A DNA stretch of 6,590 nt from Firmicutes bacterium UBA5473 (GTDB lineage Bacteria > Bacillota > DTU084): positions 7,866 through 14,455 of the forward strand of contig DIQB01000087.1 of the NCBI GenBank assembly GCA_002427165.1, in the 5' to 3' direction. The notes under the pieces are model-generated. The model ran no database searches and was not told where the DNA came from. It saw only the letters and a list, made by a program, of their open reading frames with translations. This document shows positions 1 to 5,144 of the stretch, piece after piece. The position numbers were made by a program, and so were the translations under genes. Position 1 is the stretch's first letter, and each line of letters opens with the position of its first letter.

Positions 1-258
1 CGTAAATCTGGCTTCCAATTCAGCCATTAAATCCTTTGGAACTGCCGAGCGCAGTGCCCGCTCCAGGCGTTTGCCTTTTGCTGCCTGGTTAAGACAATCA
101 GGATGGGGGCACAGGTAGGCGCCTCTTCCTTTGGCCTTGCCGCTTACATCGAGAATGATTTCTCCCTCAGGTGAGCGCACCACCCGCACTAGCTCCCCTT
201 TTGGGCGTTTTTTATTACAGCCCAAACACATGCGCTCAGGATTGCGCTGTGGTGCCAT
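1..258 (-). CDS. rnpM: RNase P modulator RnpM (YlxR family), 3' end cut by window edge
   Basis: The reading frame runs from ATG at 258 to the window edge without a stop, giving 86 residues of a family that is usually about 90 long, so only the extreme C-terminus is missing. Visible YlxR signatures are an N-terminal RMCLGCNKKRPKGELVRVV (residues 9-27), with the CxGC pair and the K-x-E-L-x-R-V core, then a GRGAYLC segment near residues 49-55 with a further Cys in PHPDCL, and a basic C-terminal helix. The family is a small RNA-binding protein; in Bacillus subtilis YlxR was shown to bind and modulate RNase P, hence the name RnpM. The gene starts 3 nt after the nusA stop, and its ribosome-binding site (GGAGGAA) lies in the last nusA codons, so translation is probably coupled. 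The usual next genes (ylxQ, infB, rbfA) would lie off the left edge. Family assignment is firm. Confidence 0.93.
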   Translation of the reverse strand, partial: MAPQRNPERMCLGCNKKRPKGELVRVVRSPEGEIILDVSGKAKGRGAYLCPHPDCLNQAAKGKRLERALRSAVPKDLMAELEARFT

Positions 259-261
259 CCC

Positions 262-1353
262 TTATTCCTCCTCCGAGGCAGGGGCTACGATGAGCTCACG
301 GAAGAACTCCTCGGCCTGGCTATCGCTTTTGATATCAATTTTGCAGCCGCTAAGCTTAGATGCCAAGCGTGCATTTTGTCCTTCCCTGCCGATGGCAAGG
401 GATAGTTGGTCATCAGGAACGATGACCAACATGTCCTGCTCGTCTCCTCCCCGCTCTAGGGGGTGGGGAGTTACCCTGTTCACTTTGGCGGGGCTTAAGG
501 CATTGGCGATAAGCTTCGCTGGATCATCATCCCAGGGAATAATGTCTATTTTCTCGCCCCTAAGCTCGCTGACTACAGCCTGGACCCGCACTCCCCTGGC
601 GCCAACACAAGCACCAACAGGATCGACATTGTCCCTAGTTGAGGCCACAGCTAGCTTGGTGCGTTTGCCTGCCTCCCTGGCTATTTCCCGAATGATTACA
701 ATCCCCTCTTGGATTTCAGGGGTTTCCAGCTCAAAGAGGCGCTTCACCAATGTGGGATGGGTCCGGGAGACGATAATCTGCGGCCCCTTGGGCGTTTTTT
801 TTACTTCTAGCATATAGAACTTCAGGCGTGTACCAAACTGATAGTTCTCGCCATTCATCTGCTCACTAGGCGGCAAGAGGGCCTCTGCATTACCAATATC
901 AACTATGATGCTGCGGCCTTCTTTACGCCGGACAATACCGGTTAGCACCTCATCCACCCGCTGGCTAAATTCGTCATAAACTATACCCCGCTCTGCCTCC
1001 CTGATCCTTTGCACCACTACCTGCTTTGCAGTTTGGGCAGCGATGCGCCCGAAATCCCGGGGGGTGATCTCCAGCTCCACTATGTCGTCTTCCTCATAGC
1101 GGGGATCGATCTTTTGTGCCTCTTCGATGGAGATCTCAAGGCGGGGATCTTCGATCTCCTCCACAACCAGTTTCCGGGCATAGACATGTACCTCTCCGGA
1201 AGTAGAGTTAATCTGAACCCTTACATTTTGTGCTGAATTGTAGTTTCGCTTGTAGGCCGAGACAATAGCCGCCTCTATGGCCTCAAGGAGAATTTCCTTA
1301 GAGAGGCCACGTTCTTTTTCCAGCTCCTCTAAGGCATCCACCAATTCGCTCAT
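262..1353 (-). CDS. nusA: Transcription termination/antitermination factor NusA
   Basis: NusA binds RNA polymerase and nascent RNA, promoting pausing and intrinsic termination and taking part in antitermination. The 363-residue protein shows the N-terminal RNAP-binding domain (about 1-125, opening SELVDALEELEKERGLSKE), the S1 domain (about 128-195, with GIVRRKEGRSIIVDIG), KH1 (DPVGACVGARGVRVQAVV) and KH2 (PDDQLSLAIGREGQNARLA), each with its G-x-x-G-type loop. It ends soon after KH2 and lacks the C-terminal acidic repeats of proteobacterial NusA, which is normal for Firmicutes. The linker between KH1 and KH2 (TPHPLERGGDEQD) looks slightly long. I chose the ATG at 1353 because AGGAGGG lies 7 nt upstream; a TTG at 1371 or ATG at 1359 would add 6 or 2 residues and place the ribosome-binding site inside or against the gene. 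It lies 18 nt after rimP and 3 nt before rnpM, in one operon. Confidence 0.97.
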   Translation of the reverse strand: MSELVDALEELEKERGLSKEILLEAIEAAIVSAYKRNYNSAQNVRVQINSTSGEVHVYARKLVVEEIEDPRLEISIEEAQKIDPRYEEDDIVELEITPRDFGRIAAQTAKQVVVQRIREAERGIVYDEFSQRVDEVLTGIVRRKEGRSIIVDIGNAEALLPPSEQMNGENYQFGTRLKFYMLEVKKTPKGPQIIVSRTHPTLVKRLFELETPEIQEGIVIIREIAREAGKRTKLAVASTRDNVDPVGACVGARGVRVQAVVSELRGEKIDIIPWDDDPAKLIANALSPAKVNRVTPHPLERGGDEQDMLVIVPDDQLSLAIGREGQNARLASKLSGCKIDIKSDSQAEEFFRELIVAPASEEE

Positions 1354-1360
1354 CTTCATA

Positions 1361-1367
1361 CCCTCCT
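1361..1367 (-). promoter_or_regulatory. nusA Shine-Dalgarno site
   Basis: AGGAGGG on the minus strand ends 7 nt before the ATG at 1353. It decides between three in-frame candidate starts (TTG 1371, ATG 1359, ATG 1353) in favour of the last. Confidence 0.8.
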
Positions 1368-1371
1368 GCAA

Positions 1372-1827
1372 TCAAAACTCTGCTATGAGCCGTGCTTTCG
1401 CTACCTGCCCGTAGGCTATTGTCTGCTGTCCTTTGCCTTCCTCCAGCACAAGCTCTTCATTCTCAAAAGCTAGCAGGCGACCTTCAAACTTCTTCTTTCC
1501 ATCTATAGGGGCATAGGTAGTTATTTGGACTAGCTTGCCAATACTTTTTTTAATATCCTCCTCATGGCGCAGTGGTCGCTCCAGCCCCGGTGAGGAGATC
1601 TCTAGCAAATACTGGCCCTCTATGGGGTCCACTCGATCCAGCTCCCCGCTTAAAGCTTGGCTCACAGCTTCGCAGTCATCAAGTGTGACTCCCTGAGGTT
1701 TATCTATATATACCCTCAGGTACCAGTCTGCTCCTTCTTTTACGTATTCCACGTCAAATAGCTCCAGATCTAGCTCCCTGACAACACTCTCCGCTAGATC
1801 ACGAACTAGATCCACCACTTTGGACAA
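1372..1827 (-). CDS. rimP: Ribosome maturation factor RimP
   Basis: RimP (YlxS in Bacillus, formerly YhbC/P15a) assists maturation of the 30S ribosomal subunit. The product is 151 residues, the usual family length. It has the N-terminal domain with LELFDVEYVKEGADWYLRVYID, followed by the DDCEAVSQALS helix and the family's most conserved segment YLLEISSPGLERPL, and then a C-terminal SH3-like barrel (KLVQITTY...GRLLAFENEELVLE). The reading frame is open further up to 1878, but that extension reads through the leader hairpin and encodes no conserved sequence. The start is therefore placed at a TTG (1825-1827), preceded by AAGGAAGTG at a 9-nt spacing from its AAGGA core. The gene follows its own promoter and attenuator-like hairpin and leads the rimP-nusA-rnpM operon. 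Identity is firm; the exact start is probable. Confidence 0.94.
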   Translation of the reverse strand: MSKVVDLVRDLAESVVRELDLELFDVEYVKEGADWYLRVYIDKPQGVTLDDCEAVSQALSGELDRVDPIEGQYLLEISSPGLERPLRHEEDIKKSIGKLVQITTYAPIDGKKKFEGRLLAFENEELVLEEGKGQQTIAYGQVAKARLIAEF

Positions 1828-1846
1828 AGCGTCACTTCCTTTCTGG

Positions 1847-1881
1847 CAAATAAAAAGGAAAGAGTGGGCCAGACCCACTCT
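1847..1881 (-). terminator. Leader hairpin with U-rich tail before rimP (probable attenuator)
   Basis: Read on the minus strand, AGAGTGGG, a TCTGG loop and CCCACTCT form a perfect 8-bp stem (1861-1881), followed directly by TTCCTTTTTATTT. It sits about 20 nt before the rimP ribosome-binding site and within the predicted leader transcript, so it would stop transcription before the operon rather than after a gene. In B. subtilis the ylxS(rimP)-nusA leader carries a NusA-dependent terminator used for autoregulation, and this element has the right place and shape for the same role. The U-tract is interrupted by two C residues, fitting a weak terminator that depends on NusA. Function is inferred. 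Confidence 0.72.
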
Positions 1882-1923
1882 CCACTACTCAACAGCACAA
1901 CTAGTTTCTCCAATTCCGTCCTT

Positions 1924-1952
1924 ATTATATCACTACCATTCCCACTTGACAA
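1924..1952 (-). promoter_or_regulatory. Sigma-A-type promoter of the rimP-nusA-rnpM operon
   Basis: The minus strand carries TTGTCA (1952-1947; five of six consensus bases), a spacer of exactly 17 nt, and a perfect TATAAT (1929-1924). Initiation is expected near 1917, giving a leader of about 90 nt to the rimP TTG. The -35 box begins only 4 nt after the truB stop, so truB transcripts may also read into the operon. No terminator is visible between truB and this promoter. Confidence 0.85.
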
Positions 1953-1955
1953 GGT

Positions 1956-2825
1956 CTAATGGAAAACTCTAACTGGCTGGCAGATCCCATCCTCGCACCT
2001 GGCTAAAGCAAGGAGCGTACCTGCCCGATCCTCAATCCGGACCATGCCCACTGATGCGCCTGGAATCTTGCCGCCGTTGGCAACGGTCCTGGCACCTTCC
2101 TCTTCTACCTGAACAACAGGCCAGCTAGCGAGCCCCTGCCCCATGGGAATAAGGAAGTTTTCGAGCTTCCCTTCGTTCTTTGCTGTCTCTACCGCCTCTA
2201 AACTCACTGCATCATCTAAGCTAAATTGCCCTACCCCTGTTCGCACCAGCTTCCCCATATGACCGCCGGTGCCCAGCTCTGCACCTAGATCCGCACAGAG
2301 GGTTCTGATATATGTACCTTTGGAGCACTCTACATGGATTTTCGCAACTGGGCTTTGAAAGTCCCGAAGCTCCAGTTTATGGATAGTTACTTCCCGGGGC
2401 TCTCTCGCCACTACCTGCCCCTCCCGGGCCAGCTCATAGAGGCGTCTTCCCTTGTGGTGGACTGCAGAGTACATAGGCGGGAGCTGCTGGATTGGGCCGC
2501 GGAATTTGCTCAAAGCCGCTTCTAGTTGCTTCTCTGTTACCGCCACGGGCTTTGTCTGTAAAATCTCTCCGTCCCGATCCTCTGTGGTAGTGGTGGTGCC
2601 CAGCACCAGCTCTGCTACGTAGGACTTTTCCATAGCCTCTAGGTATTGGGCGATGCGAGTTGCCTGCCCCACGCAGACTACAAGCACGCCAGTTGCTCCA
2701 GGATCCAATGTGCCTGTATGGCCGATCCGTCTGAGTCCCAGGATCCGCCGCAGCTTCCCCACTACATCATGGGAGGTGAGGCCCTCCCCTTTATTGATAT
2801 TCAAAATTCCAGAGATCTGTTCCAT
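1956..2825 (-). CDS. truB: tRNA pseudouridine(55) synthase TruB
   Basis: TruB isomerises U55 in the T-loop of tRNAs to pseudouridine. The protein is 289 residues, typical for the family. It opens with SGILNINKGEGLTSHDVV and carries the catalytic motif GHTGTLDPGATGVLVV, with the presumed nucleophile Asp41. Further conserved blocks are SYVAELVLG (about 68-76), PMYSAVHHKGRRLYELAREG, CSKGTYIRTLCADLG and KLVRTGVGQFSLDDA. The last 50 or so residues form the small C-terminal domain. The ATG at 2825 is preceded by GTAGGAGG. The upstream gene's TAG stop lies within that ribosome-binding site, 11 nt before the start, so the two genes are almost certainly cotranscribed and may be translationally coupled. 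The position is unusual: in most Firmicutes truB follows infB and rbfA, whereas here it lies upstream of rimP. Identity is firm. Confidence 0.97.
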   Translation of the reverse strand: MEQISGILNINKGEGLTSHDVVGKLRRILGLRRIGHTGTLDPGATGVLVVCVGQATRIAQYLEAMEKSYVAELVLGTTTTTEDRDGEILQTKPVAVTEKQLEAALSKFRGPIQQLPPMYSAVHHKGRRLYELAREGQVVAREPREVTIHKLELRDFQSPVAKIHVECSKGTYIRTLCADLGAELGTGGHMGKLVRTGVGQFSLDDAVSLEAVETAKNEGKLENFLIPMGQGLASWPVVQVEEEGARTVANGGKIPGASVGMVRIEDRAGTLLALARCEDGICQPVRVFH

Positions 2826-2836
2826 GCTCCTGCCTC

Positions 2837-3619
2837 CTACATTGCGAATTTAAGGCCTAGGTAGCCCATCTTCCCCTGGCCGCCCCGCCAGGAGTATTCA
2901 ATTGTTCTCTCACCAAAAGCCATGCTCAGGCCAACAGATGGGACTATTCCATCGTAACCTAGATGTAGATCCAGGCCCAATAGAGAAAAACTGAACCCTG
3001 CCCCATAGCGCAAGTCAGATCCCTCAGGCCAAAAGTCTACAGCTGCGCTGATAATGCCTCCCTCCCAAGCTAGGCCTAAAACCGGTAGCTGTGCTGGTCT
3101 GTGCCAGCTGCGCCAAAGGGGACCCTGCCAGGTTTCAGTCCCTGCTAGATTCCGCCATAGAAGCCCAACTTTACCCCTATCTCCTTGCCACAGAAAGCCT
3201 AAATCCAGCATCGCTCCTCTGCCCCCAATATTGGGTGCAGAGCTGAGAAAGCCACTGAGGGCTACCCCTGCCTGGAGCTGTTCTCCAAAAGAGACAGATT
3301 TACCCGCCCAAAACAGCAGGTCTGTGCCGCCCCAGGCGCTAGGATCAGGACTTGCCAAGATCCTCCCGCCTAGTCCCCCGCCATCTTTGGCCAGGGCGAA
3401 GGTGGTGCCCGAAAGACTCAAACCATAGGTTTGGCTTCCCACAAAAAGGGCGCTGTTGCCAAAGAGGGCGCCTGGGTTACTGAAGACGGCATCAATTCCG
3501 CCACAAGTTATAGAAGCGCTACCCAAAGCTAGGCTCCGGGGCATTATCTCACCTGGTGCAGCTACGGCGAAAAGGGAGCTGCTAATAATGATTATAAGGG
3601 AAAATAGTAGTTTCTGCAA
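2837..3619 (-). CDS. Putative outer-membrane beta-barrel protein (PorV/UPF0164/FadL-like)
   Basis: The 260-residue product begins with a signal peptide (QKLLFSLIIIISSSLFAVAAPGE; cleavage likely after AVA). It continues with RSLALGSASI...DAVFSNPGAL, which resembles the RALGLGGA...A-NPAGL opening of PorV/UPF0164/TraF-type barrel proteins. The rest is glycine- and aromatic-rich alternating strands separated by short turns. The C-terminal part (LGLDLHLGYDG...SVGLSMAFGERTIEYSW...LGLKF) follows the layout of that superfamily's last strands (RAGY...GLGL...DYAF...SLxxxF). No lipobox or transmembrane helix is seen after the signal. I chose the TTG start (3617-3619) because AGGGAGGAG lies 6 nt upstream; the frame stays open to 3715 but that extension is basic and would bury the signal peptide. 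The gene is the first of an operon with truB. Beta-barrel architecture is likely; exact family and function are unknown. Confidence 0.62.
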   Translation of the reverse strand: MQKLLFSLIIIISSSLFAVAAPGEIMPRSLALGSASITCGGIDAVFSNPGALFGNSALFVGSQTYGLSLSGTTFALAKDGGGLGGRILASPDPSAWGGTDLLFWAGKSVSFGEQLQAGVALSGFLSSAPNIGGRGAMLDLGFLWQGDRGKVGLLWRNLAGTETWQGPLWRSWHRPAQLPVLGLAWEGGIISAAVDFWPEGSDLRYGAGFSFSLLGLDLHLGYDGIVPSVGLSMAFGERTIEYSWRGGQGKMGYLGLKFAM

Positions 3620-3625
3620 AGCACA

Positions 3626-3634
3626 CTCCTCCCT
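3626..3634 (-). promoter_or_regulatory. Shine-Dalgarno site of the beta-barrel gene
   Basis: AGGGAGGAG on the minus strand ends 6 nt before a TTG. It supports a TTG start at 3619, directly at the signal peptide, over upstream in-frame starts near 3715. Confidence 0.7.
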
Positions 3635-3697
3635 TTGAGGTGATTCGCCCTTTGCGTAGTATTTCCTTTGGGGAAAAGCTGCCTTCCTCTCCCTTTT

Positions 3698-3711
3698 TTT
3701 CCATTTGGAAA
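3698..3711. repeat. 14-bp palindrome TTTCCATTTGGAAA in the divergent intergenic region
   Basis: Arms TTTCCA and TGGAAA flank a 2-bp centre. A looser version of the same pattern, TTTCC-5 nt-GGAAA, occurs at 3662-3676. Both sit between the start of the beta-barrel gene and the divergent GerMN gene, where an operator for the leftward operon would be expected. No regulator is identified, and the A/T-rich context makes chance occurrence possible. Confidence 0.3.
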
Positions 3712-3728
3712 GCAAAAGCGGTAAGATT

Positions 3729-3758
3729 TTGTAACTTGCTGAATAAAACGTCTAGATA
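3729..3758 (+). promoter_or_regulatory. Weak candidate promoter for the GerMN-domain gene
   Basis: TTGTAA (3729-3734) and TAGATA (3753-3758) are separated by 18 nt and lie 45 nt or more upstream of the ATG at 3804. Each box has mismatches to the sigma-A consensus. Another -10-like hexamer, TATAAG (3774-3779), lies inside the palindrome downstream, but no good -35 box matches it. This is the best candidate seen, not a confident call. Confidence 0.3.
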
Positions 3759-3787
3759 AGTGCAAGAATTAAGTATAAGCACTTATA
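3756..3787. repeat. Nested inverted repeats just upstream of the GerMN gene (possible operator)
   Basis: ATAAGTGC (3756-3763) is repeated inverted as GCACTTAT (3779-3786), an 8-bp arm pair with a 15-nt spacer. The right arm is itself the second half of a tighter palindrome, TATAAG-CA-CTTATA (3774-3787). The block ends 16 nt before the ATG at 3804 and would overlap the start of transcription, a place suited to an operator or a short 5'-UTR hairpin. There is no T-run suitable for a terminator. No regulator is identified. Confidence 0.4.
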
Positions 3788-3803
3788 AAAAGGATGGTTG
3801 ATC

Positions 3804-4277
3804 ATGAAGAGATGGATTCCGCTTCTGGTATTCTGCTTGTGTGCCCCGCCACAGGCTGCTTTAGCCGCAAAAAAACTTTCCGTCACTTTATATTTTCCAG
3901 ATAAGGATGCAAACGGGTTTCAGTCTGAGGAACGTATGCTTCTGCTAGAGTCAGGTGAGCAAATAGAACGAGCGGTGCTTTGGGAGCTAGCAAGGGGGCC
4001 TGAGACAAAAGGTAGTTCTAAGGTTATGAATAAATATTTTGAGCCTCTGAGTGTTGAAGTAAAGAGGGTTGTCTATCTAAACTTTCCCCGAAGGTTTTAT
4101 GAGAAAAACAGATTTGGTACCACAGGTGAGACTTTTCTTATCGGTTCGATTGTGAATTCTCTTCTTGAATTACCTGGTATTGAGGGTGTCCAGTTTTTGG
4201 TTGATGGTGAGGTTGAAGAAGCTGCCTTTGGGCATATCTGTACAGATGAGCCTTTTGGGGAGAAGTTTGTCTACTAG
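3804..4277 (+). CDS. Secreted GerMN-domain protein
   Basis: The 157-residue product has a Sec signal peptide (KRWIPLLVFCLCAPPQAALAA, cleavage likely after residue 21 or 22), followed by one GerMN domain filling the rest. The domain is recognisable by TLYFPDKDANG near its start, LWELARGP (about 59-66), SVEVKRVVYLNFPRRF (about 83-98), the SIVNSLLELPGIEGVQFLVDG block (about 115-135) and a C-terminal GHICTDEPF. GerMN is the domain of the B. subtilis spore cortex/germination protein GerM, where it occurs twice; single-domain versions are common in Firmicutes and are thought to act at the cell envelope, with no defined biochemical activity. I start at the ATG at 3804; a TTG at 3798 would add only two residues. 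The two Cys in the signal region do not form a lipobox, so a lipoprotein is unlikely. The gene is alone on the plus strand, divergent from the beta-barrel/truB operon and closed by a strong hairpin. Confidence 0.87.
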   Translation: MKRWIPLLVFCLCAPPQAALAAKKLSVTLYFPDKDANGFQSEERMLLLESGEQIERAVLWELARGPETKGSSKVMNKYFEPLSVEVKRVVYLNFPRRFYEKNRFGTTGETFLIGSIVNSLLELPGIEGVQFLVDGEVEEAAFGHICTDEPFGEKFVY

Positions 4278-4335
4278 GGTACGGGATGTGGCCAAGGTTT
4301 AATATTTTTGCATTGCCTGTTGATGCCCCTCAATT

Positions 4336-4386
4336 TGTTCGAAAAGTTTAAAACAACCTCCCTTTGTGCGAACAGGGAGGTTGTTT
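4336..4386. terminator. 13-bp-stem hairpin, probably a bidirectional terminator
   Basis: AAACAACCTCCCT (4351-4363) and AGGGAGGTTGTTT (4374-4386) pair perfectly over 13 bp with a 10-nt loop. It lies 73 nt after the stop of the GerMN gene. On the plus strand the tail is only TTGTTTGTG. On the minus strand the stem runs into TTGTTTTAAACTTTT, so it would also end leftward transcripts coming from the broken toxin-antitoxin patch. A 6-bp alternative pairing, TGTTCG (4336-4341) with CGAACA (4369-4374), competes only with the last base of the stem and is much weaker, so it may be chance. Confidence 0.8.
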
Positions 4387-4428
4387 GTGTATCACCAACC
4401 TTCTAAGAGGTGCAGCCTTTTCTCTTTT

Positions 4429-4590
4429 CTATCTAGAACTCGAGAGCAACTCTCCCATTACCCTCTCTACCTTGGCATTGCAGTGAATATGGAAAGGATG
4501 ATATTGGGGAAGTTCATCTGTTTTCTTTTCAGCTTCCTTAATTTCGTTTAAGGCCACATCAATCCAGACATTCTCTAAGATATCGGTGAA
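4429..4590 (-). pseudogene. Unidentified 53-codon remnant
   Basis: Directly after the two stop codons that end the HEPN remnant, the same minus-strand frame is open for 53 codons, up to TAG at 4431-4429. The peptide begins FTDILENVWIDVALNEIKEA and ends with VERVMGELLSSSR, with YHPFHIHC in the middle. It is rich in charged residues and looks protein-like rather than random, but it does not resemble the C-terminal half of a HEPN protein and I do not recognise it. It has no start codon or ribosome-binding site of its own. The likeliest reading is the 3' end of another gene joined here by a deletion. The adjoining 4278-4428 holds only the terminator hairpin and nothing else I can support. Confidence 0.35.
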
Positions 4591-4593
4591 CTA

Positions 4594-4703
4594 TTAGCAA
4601 ATAATTTCCAGTTTAAGGGGTTGTAGATCTAACAAATATTTTGCTGTAATCAAATCGTCATCGCAAAGTCAAACCATTGTTTAACTGTGTTGTTCTTTTC
4701 CAT
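4594..4703 (-). pseudogene. hepT: Broken HEPN-domain toxin gene (HepT-like), 5' part only
   Basis: An ATG at 4703, with GGGGTG 7 nt upstream, starts MEKNNTVKQWFDFA. At about 4663 one base is missing; moving to the next frame continues as DDDLITAKYLLDLQPLKLEIIC and then meets TAA and TAG (4596-4591). Put together this is the first helical part of a HEPN protein (the family reads like W-F-x-x-A-x-x-D-L-x-x-A-x-x-L-L...L-x-x-I-C). The start overlaps the 3' end of the MNT gene by 23 nt, the usual bicistronic layout of MNT-HEPN pairs. In active HepT toxins the RNase motif (R-x4-6-H) lies in the second half, which is absent, so no toxin can be made. This short remnant has no long open frame, so it is easy to miss. 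Family call is by pattern and context. Confidence 0.72.
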
Positions 4704-5050
4704 AAAGCTTCACCCCATTTTTGAAAATCTTTCTTTCAATAGTTGGCAGCTGCTTCCGCTGATTAAAAACACTTTCCTTGCCTACAAGAATATCTACTGC
4801 CCGAATATCTTTCCGGCTAATCGCACTGCCAATTTTGTGCATAGCTTCAATAGGGCGCATACTGTCGTCAGGGATCACCACATAAAGGTCAAAGTCGCTA
4901 TCTTTATTGGGTGTTCCATAGGCATAGGAACCAAATAAATATATTTCATTAACAGGCATAGGAACCAAATAAATATATTTCATTAACAGGCATAGTTTCC
5001 AAGATGGCTTGTTTTATACAATTCAATTCTCTACCTATTGCTGCATCCAT
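4681..5050 (-). pseudogene. mntA: Broken MNT-type nucleotidyltransferase gene (MntA-like antitoxin), interrupted by a 34-bp duplication
   Basis: An ATG at 5050, with AGGAGGG 7 nt upstream, begins MDAAIGRELNCIKQAILETM, continues into EIYLFGSYA, and then stops after 33 codons (TAA 4951-4949) because a 34-bp segment is present twice. Removing one copy gives 336 nt, exactly 111 codons plus a stop, and a complete minimal nucleotidyltransferase. The reconstructed protein has GSYAYGTPNKDSDFD, which matches the GS-x10-D-x-D motif of MntA antitoxins. MntA enzymes neutralise the HEPN partner HepT by adding AMP to a tyrosine (type VII toxin-antitoxin). An internal ATG (4983 or 4959) could still give 100 or 92 residues containing the whole motif but lacking the natural N-terminal helix; neither has a good ribosome-binding site. 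The downstream HEPN gene is also broken, so the pair is most likely inactive. Confidence 0.85.
4921..4995. repeat. Exact 34-bp tandem duplication inside the MNT gene
   Basis: The 34-base unit beginning GGCATAGGAACC occupies 4921-4954 and is repeated without mismatch at 4955-4988, followed by seven more matching bases (4989-4995). The length is not a multiple of three, so the second copy shifts the reading frame. Perfect identity indicates a recent event, for example slippage during replication. The short repeat GGCATAG at both ends of the unit may have primed it. Confidence 0.97.
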
Positions 5051-5144
5051 AAAACAACCCTCCTCTCTTTCTTAACGCCCCAACACACCTCTGAATGCTA
5101 TATTCTAGAAACACTATTGCCTACTTATACTTTCACATTTTAAC

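Noticed and set aside
131..817. Long plus-strand open frame of 228 codons opposite nusA
   Set aside because: It is antisense to the well-conserved nusA, has no family resemblance or ribosome-binding site, and its Ser/Thr/Pro-rich composition is typical of a shadow frame.
3054..3428. Plus-strand open frame of 124 codons opposite the beta-barrel gene
   Set aside because: Pro/Arg/Ser-rich translation mirrors the Gly-rich antisense gene; no ribosome-binding site or recognisable domain.
3582..3782. Minus-strand frame of 66 codons upstream of the beta-barrel gene
   Set aside because: It overlaps the ribosome-binding site and start of the beta-barrel gene in another frame and has no recognisable sequence or good translation start.
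3804..3842. Lipobox in the GerMN protein
   Set aside because: The residues before each signal-region Cys (LVF-C, FCL-C) do not fit the L-A/S-G/A-C consensus; an ordinary signal peptide ending AALA fits better.
4366..4551. Plus-strand frame of 61 codons starting inside the terminator hairpin
   Set aside because: It begins in the terminator loop and lies antisense to the 53-codon remnant; no ribosome-binding site and no protein-like pattern.
4687..4938. Plus-strand frame of 83 codons opposite the MNT gene
   Set aside because: Antisense shadow; the opposite strand carries the clear nucleotidyltransferase motif.
4947..4951. TAATG stop-start overlap as translational restart rescuing the MNT frame
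   Set aside because: The ATG at 4949 is not in the frame of the downstream nucleotidyltransferase domain, so restarting there would not make the protein.
4921..4995. Tandem repeat as target-site duplication of a mobile element or as a CRISPR unit
   Set aside because: The copies touch each other with no insert or spacer between them and lie within a coding frame; simple tandem duplication explains it.
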